A DNA stretch of 64,000 bases from Nonomuraea aurantiaca (GTDB lineage Bacteria > Actinomycetota > Actinomycetes > Streptosporangiales > Streptosporangiaceae): assembly GCF_020215705.1 (NCBI RefSeq), contig NZ_JAIWNB010000020.1, positions 162,117 to 226,116 on the forward strand, in the 5' to 3' direction. The translations under genes and the position numbers were made by a program. The notes under the pieces were generated by a model that was given only the letters and a program-made list of their open reading frames with translations, did not search any database and was not told the DNA's origin. Positions 52,226 to 61,655 of this stretch are shown here, in pieces. Position 1 is the stretch's first letter, and the number at the start of each line of letters is the position of its first letter.

Positions 52226-54622
52226 GTGACCGACTCCAACGCCCTCCTGCCGCTCGACGCCGTGCGGAGGGTGGAGCCGTCCAAGCCCGCCAAGGGGGCT
52301 CCGGTTCCCGCTCCTTCGCGGCCGGTGGCCCGGGTGGCGGTCGACAACCCGCTGCCGCACCTCGACCGGCCGTTCGACTATCTGGTGCCGGCGTCGATGC
52401 ACGAGACGGCCGAGCCGGGGGTGCGGGTGCGGGTGCGGTTCGCCGGTCAGCTGGTGGACGGGTTCGTACTCGAACGGGTCGAGGAGAGCGACCACACGGG
52501 CAAGCTCACCGCCCTCGAACGGGTCGTGTCGAGTGAGCGGGTGCTGACCGGGGAGATCGCGGGCCTGGCCAGGGCGGTCGCCGACCGCTACGCGGGCACG
52601 CTCGCCGACGTCCTGCGCCTGGCCATCCCACCGCGCCACGCCAGCGCCGAGGCCAACCCCCCAAGACCCGCCGAGACGGCCGCCGCGCCGACTGAACCGG
52701 CTTCCGGTACGCCCGGCGATGCGGCGACTGGTTCGGTGCCCAATATGTCCGGCGATGTGACGACTGGCGCGCCTATGGGTTCGATTCCCGATACGTCCGG
52801 CGATGCGGCGACTGGCGCGCCCACCCCTCCGGCCACCGACACGGGTCCCGCCCCGGCGGACGGCGCGTCCGCCGGCGCCTGGGACGACTACCCGATGGGG
52901 CCGTCGTTCCTCGACGCGCTGCGCAACGGCCGGGCGCCCCGGGCCGTCTGGTCCGCCCTGCCGGGTGCCAAGGGCTGGGCCGGGGCGGTGGCCGAGGCGG
53001 TTCGCGCGACGCTCGACGGCGGGCGGGGCGCGGTCGTCGTGGTGCCCGACGGCAAGGACGTGGCGCTGGCCGACGCCGAGCTCACCCGGGTGCTCGGTGA
53101 CGGGCGGCACGTGGCGCTCACCGCGGACCTGGGCCCGGCCGAACGCTACCGGCGCTGGCTGCGCGTCCTGCGAGGGCAGGTGCGGGCGGTCGTGGGCACC
53201 CGGGCCGCCATGTTCGCCCCCGTGGCGGCGCTCGGTCTGGTGGCCATCTGGGACGACGGTGACGACCTTCACGCCGAACGGCTGGCCCCCTACCCGCACG
53301 CCCGCGAGGTTCTCGCGCTGAGGGCCCATCGCACGGGCGCGGCCATGCTGATCGGCGGCTACACGCGTACCGCCGAGGCCACTCAGCTCATCGCCGGCCG
53401 CTGGGCCAGGCCGATCGTCGCCGCCCGCACCACGATCAGAAGCCTCGCGCCCCGCGTACATCCCGCCGGAGAGGACGCCGAACTCGCCAAGGACCAGGCC
53501 GCGCGGCAGGCCAGGCTGCCCAGCCTGGCCTGGCGCGCGCTGCGCCAGGGGCTGGAGTCCGGTCCGGTGCTGGTCCAGGTGCCCCGGCGCGGCTACCTGC
53601 CCGCACTGGCCTGCCAGAACTGCCGCGCCCCCGCCCGCTGCGAACTCCCCCCCACCCGCCTCAGCGCCCTCGCGGCTCCCGGAGCCGCGGCGAACGACCC
53701 CAACGCCGACATACCCGACATACCCGGCCTGGCCATGGCGGCGACGGCCGGCCGCGGGTCCGGCGGCGGGACAAAGCACACCGGGACAAAGAACAGCGGG
53801 ACGACGCACGGCGGGCTGAGGTTCGACGGTGACCCCACGACCATCGGGCCCCCGTCGTGTCATGGCCCGCTCGCCCTGCGAGGCGGTCACGCCGCCCCCT
53901 ACTGCCGCTGGTGCGGCCGGGTGGACGCCGGCTGGCGCTGCCCGAACTGCGGTGGCCACCGCCTGCGCGCCGTCGTCGTGGGCGCCCGCCGTACCGCCGA
54001 GGAGCTGGGCCGGGCCTTCCCCTCGGTTCCGGTACGCACCTCGGGGCGCGACGGCGTCCTGGCCACCGTGCCCGCCAGCCGGGCCCTGGTCGTCGCCACG
54101 CCCGGCGCCGAGCCGGTGGCCGAGGGCGGCTACGCGGCGGCCGTGCTGCTGGACGCGTGGGCACTGCTCGGCCGGCCGGACCTGCGCGCCGCCGAGGAGG
54201 CGCTGCGCCGCTGGACGAACGCCGCCGCCCTGCTCCGGCCCGGTGCCGAGGTGGTGGTGCTCGGCGACGCCGCGCTGCCGGTCGTACAGGCGCTGCTGCG
54301 CTGGGACCCGATCACCCACGCCGAACGCGAGCTGGCCGAACGCGCCGAGCTGGGCTTCCCGCCCGCCGTACGGATGGCGACGCTCACGGGTAGCGCCGCC
54401 GCGGTCCGGCAGATGCTCGACGAGACGCGCCTGCCCGACGGCGCCCAGGTGCTCGGCCCGGTGCCGGTGGACGAGGCGGGCAGGGAACGCGCCATGATCC
54501 GCGTGCCGCGCGGCGGCGGCGCCGCGCTGTCCGCCGCGCTCAAAGGGGCCATTGGGGTACGTGCGGCCCGTAAGGCGCCTGATGTCGTCCGGGTGAGTGT
54601 CGACCCGCTCGACCTCATTTAA
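52226..54622 (+). CDS. priA: Primosomal protein PriA, helicase-degenerate actinobacterial type
   Basis: A 798-residue replication-restart protein. The N-terminal 3'-end-binding domain (ARVAVDNPLPHLDRPFDYLVP) is intact. The helicase core has no GKT Walker A (ALPGAKGWAG stands there), and the DEAH-equivalent reads WDDGDDLH, the usual state in actinobacteria, so it is probably not an ATP-driven helicase. Zinc Cys pairs are kept (CQNC, CRWC, CPNC), but a Gly/Thr-rich insert of about 70 residues splits them. A repeat-rich Ala/Gly/Thr/Pro linker lies at about 140-220. GTG 52226 starts it. Confidence 0.94.
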   Translation: MTDSNALLPLDAVRRVEPSKPAKGAPVPAPSRPVARVAVDNPLPHLDRPFDYLVPASMHETAEPGVRVRVRFAGQLVDGFVLERVEESDHTGKLTALERVVSSERVLTGEIAGLARAVADRYAGTLADVLRLAIPPRHASAEANPPRPAETAAAPTEPASGTPGDAATGSVPNMSGDVTTGAPMGSIPDTSGDAATGAPTPPATDTGPAPADGASAGAWDDYPMGPSFLDALRNGRAPRAVWSALPGAKGWAGAVAEAVRATLDGGRGAVVVVPDGKDVALADAELTRVLGDGRHVALTADLGPAERYRRWLRVLRGQVRAVVGTRAAMFAPVAALGLVAIWDDGDDLHAERLAPYPHAREVLALRAHRTGAAMLIGGYTRTAEATQLIAGRWARPIVAARTTIRSLAPRVHPAGEDAELAKDQAARQARLPSLAWRALRQGLESGPVLVQVPRRGYLPALACQNCRAPARCELPPTRLSALAAPGAAANDPNADIPDIPGLAMAATAGRGSGGGTKHTGTKNSGTTHGGLRFDGDPTTIGPPSCHGPLALRGGHAAPYCRWCGRVDAGWRCPNCGGHRLRAVVVGARRTAEELGRAFPSVPVRTSGRDGVLATVPASRALVVATPGAEPVAEGGYAAAVLLDAWALLGRPDLRAAEEALRRWTNAAALLRPGAEVVVLGDAALPVVQALLRWDPITHAERELAERAELGFPPAVRMATLTGSAAAVRQMLDETRLPDGAQVLGPVPVDEAGRERAMIRVPRGGGAALSAALKGAIGVRAARKAPDVVRVSVDPLDLI
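52715..52830 (+). repeat. Short coding repeat in the priA linker
   Basis: Three copies of GGCGATGCGGCGACTGG-like DNA (codons GDAATG / GDVTTG / GDAATG), 36 and 48 bp apart, encode the low-complexity linker. Confidence 0.75.
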
Positions 54623-54671
54623 GCGATTTCCCCGATTCGCTCATCTGTAAGCCAGCCATTAGCGTGCCCCT

Positions 54672-56183
54672 GTGTCGATCGAATGGGTGAACCAGGCCAT
54701 CGACGACCTCCGTGCCTGGGGGCGCGCGCGGGGTGTCGTGGTGGACGCGGACGAAATCCGCTTGCTCTGCGACTACGCCAGCGACTATCTCAACGTCAAC
54801 GAACTGGGCGACTTCACTCCCGCGACCTTCGACGAGCTGCTGCTGTCCATCTACCCTCGCAAGGTCATCGCACCGCCGGAGAGCGCGCCGGAGACGGTGG
54901 CGGCCGCCCGTACCCTCGTCGATTTCCTGCAACAGGCCGGCGCGGTCGGCGAGGAGACCGCGGCGGCGATGCGCGAGGAGCTCACCGGCATCGAGCCGAA
55001 GATGCCCGGGGCGCTCGCCGACACGGCCAACTTCGGCATGGCCAAGAGCCTGTTCAGCTCCATCGGTCCGGAGTCGCTGGAGCAGTCGGTCGCGATCCCC
55101 TCGGGCGAGCTGCCCGACATGGGGGAGGCGCCCTGCGACTGCCCGGGGTGCGCGCCGCTGCCGGCCGTACGGCTGGCGGAGCCCGACGCGCTCGTGGCCG
55201 AGCTGGCGAATGTGCCGCTCCTGGGTGGGAAATCCGGAAAGGCGAGAAAGTACCGAGAGCTGGAAAAGGAGCTGCGGCGCGACGTCGGTGACGACCCGCT
55301 CCAGACGTGGGCCGAGATCGTCGCGCACATCGTCGAACGCGACACCCGCGGCACCGTCACCGGATCGGCCGAGCTCGACGAGGAGCTCTACGACCTGTTC
55401 GACATGCTCTACCGGCTGCGGGCGCCCGTGCCCATCACCGTGATCGGCGACTACCTGGAGGAGGTCGCGGACGCGGGCGGCGCCGATCTGGGCGCGGTGC
55501 TCGACCGGCTGGCCTGGTGCGGCATGGTCACGGTCGAGGGCGACGCCGCCGGGCTCACCCCGCTGGCCGTGTGGGGGCTGCGCGAGCACTACCTGGCGCT
55601 CGGCCTCGACGCCCCGCAGGCCGATGACCTGGCCGAGGCCGACGCGACCGGGCTGATCGAGGGCCTGCTCGACGGCATGCCCACCGAGCTGGCCGAAGAG
55701 GACATCAGCCGGTGGCTGGCAGGCCGCAGCCCGGTCACGGCGGCGGCCGAGCTGCTCGCCGCCGCGTCCGGCGCCCCCGCCGTGGCGCGCGGCATCGCGG
55801 TGACCATCGTTGACCGGCTGGGCGCCGAGGCGGAGCCCGAGGTACGCGCCTGCCTGGAGGACCAGGAGCTGCGCCCGCATGCCATCCACTGGCTGACCGC
55901 CCGAGGGCTGACCGCCCCGCAGCTCAGCCAGGAGGAGCTGCTGTGGGTCAGCATCGACATGCTCGCCCTGGCGCTGCCCGCCGCCGAGGAGGCCCCCGAG
56001 ATCTTCGCCGAGAACATGGCCGCCTCCGGCCCGCCCGCCCACCTCATCGAAGAGATGTGGCGCGTGGACCACCCCGACGTCGTAGACGTGCTGGAGCTGC
56101 TCGGACGCTCGCTGCCCGACGGCACGGTGGCCAAGGCCGCGCGCAAGGCCGCCTTCAAGGCGCGCTCCCGAGCCATCCGTTGA
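54672..56183 (+). CDS. Conserved hypothetical protein, paralogue 1
   Basis: A 503-residue, acidic, helix-rich protein without membrane segments. A cysteine cluster, PCDCPGC, lies at about 155. The C-terminal 200 residues look like helical repeats and end KAARKAAFKARSRAI. The second gene downstream shares the general layout and the same C-terminal end, so the two are paralogues. I do not recognise a function. GTG 54672 has no ribosome site; TAGCGT at 54660-54665 could be a -10 for a leaderless message. It lies between priA and def. Confidence 0.75.
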   Translation: MSIEWVNQAIDDLRAWGRARGVVVDADEIRLLCDYASDYLNVNELGDFTPATFDELLLSIYPRKVIAPPESAPETVAAARTLVDFLQQAGAVGEETAAAMREELTGIEPKMPGALADTANFGMAKSLFSSIGPESLEQSVAIPSGELPDMGEAPCDCPGCAPLPAVRLAEPDALVAELANVPLLGGKSGKARKYRELEKELRRDVGDDPLQTWAEIVAHIVERDTRGTVTGSAELDEELYDLFDMLYRLRAPVPITVIGDYLEEVADAGGADLGAVLDRLAWCGMVTVEGDAAGLTPLAVWGLREHYLALGLDAPQADDLAEADATGLIEGLLDGMPTELAEEDISRWLAGRSPVTAAAELLAAASGAPAVARGIAVTIVDRLGAEAEPEVRACLEDQELRPHAIHWLTARGLTAPQLSQEELLWVSIDMLALALPAAEEAPEIFAENMAASGPPAHLIEEMWRVDHPDVVDVLELLGRSLPDGTVAKAARKAAFKARSRAIR

Positions 56184-56221
56184 GTACGCTCATGTGACTC
56201 GTGTGCAGTAAGTTTCGTGGG

Positions 56222-57556
56222 GTGGCAAACAACGTCTTCGACCTCGCCGAGCTGCGCAAGCTGATCGATGAGCAGTCCGCCGTGCCCCCACGGCCACCCG
56301 AGGAGACTCCCGTGGCGGAGCAAGAGGCGCTGACGTTCCCACCTGTCCTGCTGGCTCCCGACGCCGAGCTGGCCGCGATCGTGCCCACAGTGCCGCTCGT
56401 CGCCGACGCCATCCGGCTCGCGAGCTGGACCGGCACCCGCGAGGTCACCCCCGAAGGGCTGCCGGCCGAGGCCGACGCCCACGCGGCCGCCGCCGAGCTG
56501 GGCCTCGACGCCGCCCGGCTGCGCCTCGTCTGGATCGTCGCGGTCAACACCGGGCTGCTCCAGATCTCCGGCGGGCGCGCTTCGCGAGGACCGCTGCCGG
56601 AGCGGCTCTCGGTCGAGGCGACGCTGGAGTTCTGGGACGGCGTGGTGATGGACGTGCTCGACCGCGCCGACGAGGGCCTGACCGGCTCGGCCGTCGTCGA
56701 CGAGCACCTGGCGGAGATGCTGGCCACGGTTTACTCCGTACGTTCCGGCGTCGCGATCGCCAACCTCGCCCGGGGCATCCTGCAGTCGCACGAGGTCGCC
56801 TGCGAGCCCGGCGCCATCGAGATGCGCAGGCTGGCCGCCTCGCTGCCCGCCGATTTGCTCGACGCGCTGTCGCTGCTGGCCTACTGCGGCCTGGTCGAGC
56901 AGACCGCGGCCGGCCGCACCGCGCTCACCTCGCTGGGCGTCTGGGCCGTACGCCGGGACCTGCTGCGCGAGGGACACGACGCGCCGACGACGGCCGAGGT
57001 CGAGGTGTTCGCCGACCTGTCCGCCGCCGAGCTGGTCGAGGCCCTGGTCAAGGGCGCCGCCACGCAGAGCGCCGTCGCCGGCTGGCTGGAGCGCCGGCCG
57101 CCCGCGCAGGCCGCGCACGACCTCATCGAGATCGCGGCGGAGGGCACCGCGGGGCAGCGCGGCGCCGTCGGCGCCATCCTGGAGGAGCTGGGGCCCGAGG
57201 CCGAGGCTCCCGTCCGCGAGGCGCTCGACCTGCCGCTGATGCGCCGATACGCCGCGTCCTGGCTGCACATCCGCGACCTCGACGCACCCACGCTCAGCCC
57301 CGACGACCACACCTGGCTCGCGGTCGACTCGCTGGCCGCCCTCATGCACCTGTCCGGCTCCGCCGCGGGCCGGCTGGACCCTGAGCCGGGCGAGGACCTG
57401 ATCCGGCTCGTCGGCGAGATGCCCGCCGTAGGCCACCCGGACACGATCGCGGTGCTCGACATGCTCGCCACCGCGCACGACGACAAGGCCGTCGTCAAGG
57501 CAGCCCGCAAAGCCGCGATGAAAGCCCGATCGCTGGCGCACACTAAACTGGGCTGA
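56222..57556 (+). CDS. Conserved hypothetical protein, paralogue 2
   Basis: A 444-residue helix-rich protein. The layout (internal LDALSLLAYCGLVEQT..ALTSLGVWAVRRDLL, acidic stretches, C-terminal HPDTIAVLDML and KAARKAAMKARSLA) parallels the preceding gene, which has LAWCGMVTVEG..LTPLAVWGLREHYL and KAARKAAFKARS; a gene duplication is clear. It lacks the PCDCPGC cluster. GTG 56222 starts ANNVFDLAEL; GTG 56201 is possible, and neither has a good ribosome site. 25 bp before def. Function unknown. Confidence 0.75.
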   Translation: MANNVFDLAELRKLIDEQSAVPPRPPEETPVAEQEALTFPPVLLAPDAELAAIVPTVPLVADAIRLASWTGTREVTPEGLPAEADAHAAAAELGLDAARLRLVWIVAVNTGLLQISGGRASRGPLPERLSVEATLEFWDGVVMDVLDRADEGLTGSAVVDEHLAEMLATVYSVRSGVAIANLARGILQSHEVACEPGAIEMRRLAASLPADLLDALSLLAYCGLVEQTAAGRTALTSLGVWAVRRDLLREGHDAPTTAEVEVFADLSAAELVEALVKGAATQSAVAGWLERRPPAQAAHDLIEIAAEGTAGQRGAVGAILEELGPEAEAPVREALDLPLMRRYAASWLHIRDLDAPTLSPDDHTWLAVDSLAALMHLSGSAAGRLDPEPGEDLIRLVGEMPAVGHPDTIAVLDMLATAHDDKAVVKAARKAAMKARSLAHTKLG

Positions 57557-57581
57557 CCCACTGACGAAACGGAGTGACCCT

Positions 57582-58130
57582 TTGGCGATCCAGTCGATCC
57601 GCCTGTTCGGAGACCCGGTGCTGACCACCGCGGCAGCGCCGGTCGTCGACTTCGACAAGGAGCTCCGCAAGCTGGTCAAAGACCTCACCGACACGATGAT
57701 GGACGCCCCCGGCGCAGGGCTCGCGGCCCCGCAGATCGGCGTCGGGCTGCGGGTGTTCACCTACTACATCGACGAACAGCTCGGCCATCTGATCAACCCC
57801 GATCTCGACCTGTCCGCCGAGATCGACGAGGAGGGCGAGGAGGGCTGCCTGTCCTTCCCCGGCCTGTCGTTCCCGACACCGCGGGCCATCCGCGCCGTCG
57901 CCAAGGGCTACGACATGTACGGCGAGCCGGTCACGCTGGAGGGCACCGACCTGATGGCCCGCTGCTTCCAGCACGAGACCGACCACCTCGACGGCATCCT
58001 GTTCATCGACCGGATGGACCCCAAGCAGCGCAAGCTGGCGATGAAGGCCGTCCGCGAGGCGGAGTGGAGCGGGCTTTCCGTTCCCATGGTCAAGTTCTCC
58101 CCGCACACCACGGGCGGGAGGGCACTCTGA
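57582..58130 (+). CDS. def: Peptide deformylase
   Basis: A 182-residue metalloenzyme removing formyl groups from new proteins. The three hallmark motifs are present: GAGLAAPQIG, EEGCLSFPG (metal Cys) and QHETDHLDG (HExxH). TTG 57582 follows GGAG. It is followed at once by fmt, its functional partner, 2 bp away. Confidence 0.98.
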   Translation: MAIQSIRLFGDPVLTTAAAPVVDFDKELRKLVKDLTDTMMDAPGAGLAAPQIGVGLRVFTYYIDEQLGHLINPDLDLSAEIDEEGEEGCLSFPGLSFPTPRAIRAVAKGYDMYGEPVTLEGTDLMARCFQHETDHLDGILFIDRMDPKQRKLAMKAVREAEWSGLSVPMVKFSPHTTGGRAL

Positions 58131-58132
58131 CC

Positions 58133-59062
58133 ATGCGCCTGGTCTTCGCGGGCACGCCCGAGACGGCGCTGCCGTCACTACGCGCACTGATCGACTCGCC
58201 GCGCCACGAGGTCGTCGCGGTCGTCACCCGGCCCGACGCCCAGTCGGGGCGCGGCCGCAAGGTGCACCCGTCGCCGGTGGCCGAGCTGGCCGAGGAGGCG
58301 GGCATCGAGGTGCTGCGCCCGGCCAAGGCCGGCGACCCTGAGTTCCTCGACCGGCTGCGCGGGCTGGAGCCCGACTGCTGCCCCGTGGTCGCCTACGGGG
58401 CGCTGCTGCCGCAGTCCGCGCTCGACGTGCCGCCGCTCGGCTGGATCAACCTGCACTTCTCGATCCTGCCCGCCTGGCGGGGCGCCGCGCCCGTCCAGCA
58501 CGCCATTCTGCACGGTGATGAGATCACCGGCGCCTCGACGTTCCAGATCGTCAAGGAGCTCGACGCCGGGGCGGTCTTCGGCGTCGTCACCGAGGAGATC
58601 CGCCCTGACGACACCAGCGGCGCCCTGCTCGAACGCCTGTCGGTCTCGGGCGCCGAGCTGCTGTCGGCCACGCTCGACGGAGTGGCCGACGGCAAGCTGC
58701 AGGCGGTTCCCCAGCCGGCCGACGGGGTCAGCATCGCGCCCAAGATCAACGTGACCGACGCCCGGGTCGACTGGTCCGCGCCCGCCATGCGGGTCGACCG
58801 CCTGATCCGTGCCTGCACGCCCAACCCGGGCGCCTGGAGCGAGTTCCGCGGCCACCGGCTGAAGCTCGGCCCGGTGCGGCTCGCCCCCACGGCCGAGCCG
58901 CTGGCGCCCGGCGCCATCGCCGCCACCAAGAACACCGTGCTGGTCGGCACCGCGACCCACCCGGTCGAGCTGGGCGAGCTCCAGCCGCAGGGCAAGCGGC
59001 TGATGAGCGCGGGGGAGTGGGCGCGCGGTGTGCGTCCTGAGAGCGACGACAGGTTCGAGTGA
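58133..59062 (+). CDS. fmt: Methionyl-tRNA formyltransferase
   Basis: A 309-residue enzyme that formylates initiator Met-tRNA with 10-formyl-THF. N-terminal FAGTPETALPSLRAL; catalytic Asn/His/Asp region NLHFSILPAWRGAAPVQHAIL; C-terminal OB-like tRNA domain (NPGAWSEFRGHRLKLG). ATG 58133 follows GGGAGGG. It overlaps rsmB by 4 bp (GTGA). Confidence 0.97.
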   Translation: MRLVFAGTPETALPSLRALIDSPRHEVVAVVTRPDAQSGRGRKVHPSPVAELAEEAGIEVLRPAKAGDPEFLDRLRGLEPDCCPVVAYGALLPQSALDVPPLGWINLHFSILPAWRGAAPVQHAILHGDEITGASTFQIVKELDAGAVFGVVTEEIRPDDTSGALLERLSVSGAELLSATLDGVADGKLQAVPQPADGVSIAPKINVTDARVDWSAPAMRVDRLIRACTPNPGAWSEFRGHRLKLGPVRLAPTAEPLAPGAIAATKNTVLVGTATHPVELGELQPQGKRLMSAGEWARGVRPESDDRFE

Positions 59063-60591
59063 GAAACGACATGGGACAGGGCCCGCGCCGCCACAACGAC
59101 GGACGGTCGACCGGCACCGGGCATGGCGGCGGCCGGGCCGGTCAGGGCGGGGGTCGTGGCGGTGGCCGGGGCCGGCCGCGGGGTCCCGCGCGTGACCAGG
59201 CGCGCAATGCCGCCTTCGACGTCATGCGGGCCGTCGACGAGCGTGACGCGTACGCCAACCTGCTGATGCCGCGCCTGCTGCGCGAGCGCGGGGTGAAGGG
59301 GCGTGACGCGGCGCTGGCGACCGAGCTGGCCTACGGGACGCTGCGCGGGCTCGGGACCTACGACGCGATCATCGAGATGTGCGTCGACCGGACGCCCGAT
59401 GCCGACGTGCGCGACGCCCTGCGGCTCGGCGCCCACCAGCTGCTCAAGATGCGCGTTCCCCCGCACGCCGCCGTCGGCACGACGGTCGATCTCGTACGGC
59501 TGCGCATCGGGTCGGGTGCCGCCAAGTTCGCCAACGCCGTGCTGCGCAAGATCGGGTCACGGACCATCGAGGAGTGGATCCCGATCGTGGCCCCCGACCG
59601 GGCCCACGACCCGGCCGGGCATCTGTCGGTCGCCTACAGCCATCCGCGGTGGATCGTGAGCGCGTTCCGCGACGCCCTGGGCATTCGGGCCGACGAGGTC
59701 GCCGACCTGCTGGCCGCCGACAACGAGCGGCCGCTGGTGACGCTGGTCGCCCGGCCCGGCCGCAGCTCGGTCGAGGAGCTGACCGACAGCGGCGCCGACC
59801 CGGCCCGCTACTCGCCGTACGCCGCCTACCTGCCGGAAGGCGACCCGGGCAGGATCCCGGCGGTCGCCGAGACCCGCGCGGCCGTCCAGGACGAGGCCAG
59901 CCAGCTTGTGGCGCTCGCTCTGACCCGCGTGCCGCTCGACGGGCGCGACGAGCTGTGGCTCGACATGTGCGCCGGACCGGGCGGCAAGGCGGGCCTCCTC
60001 GACGCCATCGCCACCTACGGCGACCTCGCGGCTTCCGACGACCGTTATCCCGCCGATCCTGTGGGGCCCGGGGTTCGGGCGGTGGCCTATCCGGGCGGGG
60101 CCCGGCTGCTGGCCGCCGACGTGCAGTATCACCGGGCGCGGCTGGTCTGGCAGACCACCCGGGACGCCGCCGTGGTCGCCGCCGATGGGACCGAGCCGGC
60201 CTGGCGGCCGGGTGCGTTCGACCGGATCATGCTGGACGCGCCCTGCACCGGGCTCGGAGCGCTGCGCCGCCGCCCCGAGGCGAGGTGGCGGCGGGATCCC
60301 GCGGACATCGCCGAGCTGGGCCGGTTGCAGCGGCGCCTGCTCGACGCCGCGCTCGACGCCGTACGGCCCGGCGGGGTGGTCGCGTACGTCACCTGTTCGC
60401 CGCACCTGGCCGAGACCCGGGTCGTCGTCGGTGACATCGCCGGTCGGCGCGGCGACGTGGAGCAGCTCGACGCGCGCGACTACCTGCCGGAGATCGACGG
60501 GCTGGGCGACGGCCCGCACGCGCAGTTCTGGCCGCACCGCCACGGCACCGACGCGATGTTCCTCGCCCTGCTCCGCAAGCGCCCGCTCTGA
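59059..60591 (+). CDS. rsmB: 16S rRNA m5C967 methyltransferase
   Basis: A 510-residue NOL1/NOP2/Sun enzyme. An N-terminal NusB-like RNA-binding domain (RDQARNAAFDVMRAVDERDAYAN) comes before the methyltransferase with SAM loop LDMCAGPGGK, APCTGLGALRRRPE and the second cysteine in VTCSPH. The first about 45 residues are a Gly/Arg-rich tail (GHGGGRAGQGGGRGGGRGRP) resembling RGG RNA-binding tails. GTG 59059 overlaps fmt. The usual actinomycete follower, rpe, is not here; a convergent serine hydrolase is. Confidence 0.96.
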   Translation: MRNDMGQGPRRHNDGRSTGTGHGGGRAGQGGGRGGGRGRPRGPARDQARNAAFDVMRAVDERDAYANLLMPRLLRERGVKGRDAALATELAYGTLRGLGTYDAIIEMCVDRTPDADVRDALRLGAHQLLKMRVPPHAAVGTTVDLVRLRIGSGAAKFANAVLRKIGSRTIEEWIPIVAPDRAHDPAGHLSVAYSHPRWIVSAFRDALGIRADEVADLLAADNERPLVTLVARPGRSSVEELTDSGADPARYSPYAAYLPEGDPGRIPAVAETRAAVQDEASQLVALALTRVPLDGRDELWLDMCAGPGGKAGLLDAIATYGDLAASDDRYPADPVGPGVRAVAYPGGARLLAADVQYHRARLVWQTTRDAAVVAADGTEPAWRPGAFDRIMLDAPCTGLGALRRRPEARWRRDPADIAELGRLQRRLLDAALDAVRPGGVVAYVTCSPHLAETRVVVGDIAGRRGDVEQLDARDYLPEIDGLGDGPHAQFWPHRHGTDAMFLALLRKRPL

Positions 60592-60633
60592 GCGGATCAT
60601 GTTCGCGTTTCCCGGCGTGATGGGCGCTGGGAA

Positions 60634-61623
60634 TCAGGCCTGCCCGTCCTTCGACGGGAGGTGGAGACCGGTCACCTCATCGAGAAGGCTGTCGAGGAGC
60701 GGGACTCGGCGTTCGGTGTGGTCGTCGATCGCCAGGAGAGCCACGCTCAGGTCCAGGTCGGGCACTCGGGCGTGCAGAGCCCGCAGGCCCGTCCAGCCTC
60801 CTCCGTGCCGATAGACGCGGTGCCCGGCGTGGGATCGCACGCCGATGCCCCAGGCGTAGTCGATCGGCGTTCCGTCATCGAGGCGTCCAGGAGTCTGCAT
60901 GAGCCCCGAGACGCCGAGCTCATCGGCGTTGAGCGCCTGGCCCCAGCGCAGCAGGTCGCGGAGGGTCGTCCACACCCCTCCGTCACCCAGGGACAGTGGG
61001 GCGGGATGAAGGCGGGCAAGCGGCGCGGCGCCCGGGGGCGTCGGGTCAGGCCCGGGCCAGTAGCGGCTGTCCGCCATCGCGAGCGGGACGAAGAGGTGGT
61101 GCTGGGCAAAGTCGGGCAGCGGCATGTCCGCCGCTCGTTCCACCACCGCCGCCAGGCAGACATATCCGGCGTTGGAATAGACGTGTTCGGTGCCCGGCCG
61201 GTGGTCCAGGGCCGGGAACCGGGCGAGTGCTTGGATGATGCCTGGAGTGGTCCGATCGTCCCCGGTGATGATGGCATCGATCTCGGAGTCGGCGGGAAGG
61301 GCGGCTGTGTGATGGACCAGGTGCCGGAGCCGGATGGTGCCGGCCCACGCCGGTAGCCGGGGCAGCCAGCGTGACAGGGCCGACTCCATGTCCAGTACGC
61401 CACGTTGGGCCAGCAGCGCCGCGCAGGCCGCGGTCATCTGCTTCGACAGTGACGCCGCGTAGGCGAGCGTCGCGGCGGTCACCGGCCCACCGGTGGATGA
61501 CAGCCCATGGGCGAGGAGTACGGGTGGCGTGCCGCCCTGCCGCATCCCGACCACGATCGGTTCGTCGCTGCGGTAGCCGGCTTCGGAGACAAGGGTTGCC
61601 ATGCGTTGGCGCATCTGGGACAC
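60634..61623 (-). CDS. Serine hydrolase, beta-lactamase / class C-like
   Basis: A 329-residue member of the beta-lactamase superfamily with AmpC/esterase layout. Active Ser and Lys in the SxxK motif SLSK, Tyr in the YxN motif YSNAG, and HGG of HGGGW replacing KTG. There is no signal peptide, so a cytosolic esterase or peptidase is more likely than a beta-lactamase. ATG 61623; the TetR gene lies 32 bp upstream on the same strand, so they may be co-transcribed and controlled by the palindrome at 62312. Confidence 0.88.
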   Translation of the reverse strand: MSQMRQRMATLVSEAGYRSDEPIVVGMRQGGTPPVLLAHGLSSTGGPVTAATLAYAASLSKQMTAACAALLAQRGVLDMESALSRWLPRLPAWAGTIRLRHLVHHTAALPADSEIDAIITGDDRTTPGIIQALARFPALDHRPGTEHVYSNAGYVCLAAVVERAADMPLPDFAQHHLFVPLAMADSRYWPGPDPTPPGAAPLARLHPAPLSLGDGGVWTTLRDLLRWGQALNADELGVSGLMQTPGRLDDGTPIDYAWGIGVRSHAGHRVYRHGGGWTGLRALHARVPDLDLSVALLAIDDHTERRVPLLDSLLDEVTGLHLPSKDGQA

Positions 61624-61655
61624 GAAATGATCCTTCGGGCTGTCCCGGACCCCTG

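Noticed and set aside
60634..61623. Class C beta-lactamase giving drug resistance
   Set aside because: HGG replaces KTG and there is no export signal, so a cytosolic esterase/peptidase is more likely.
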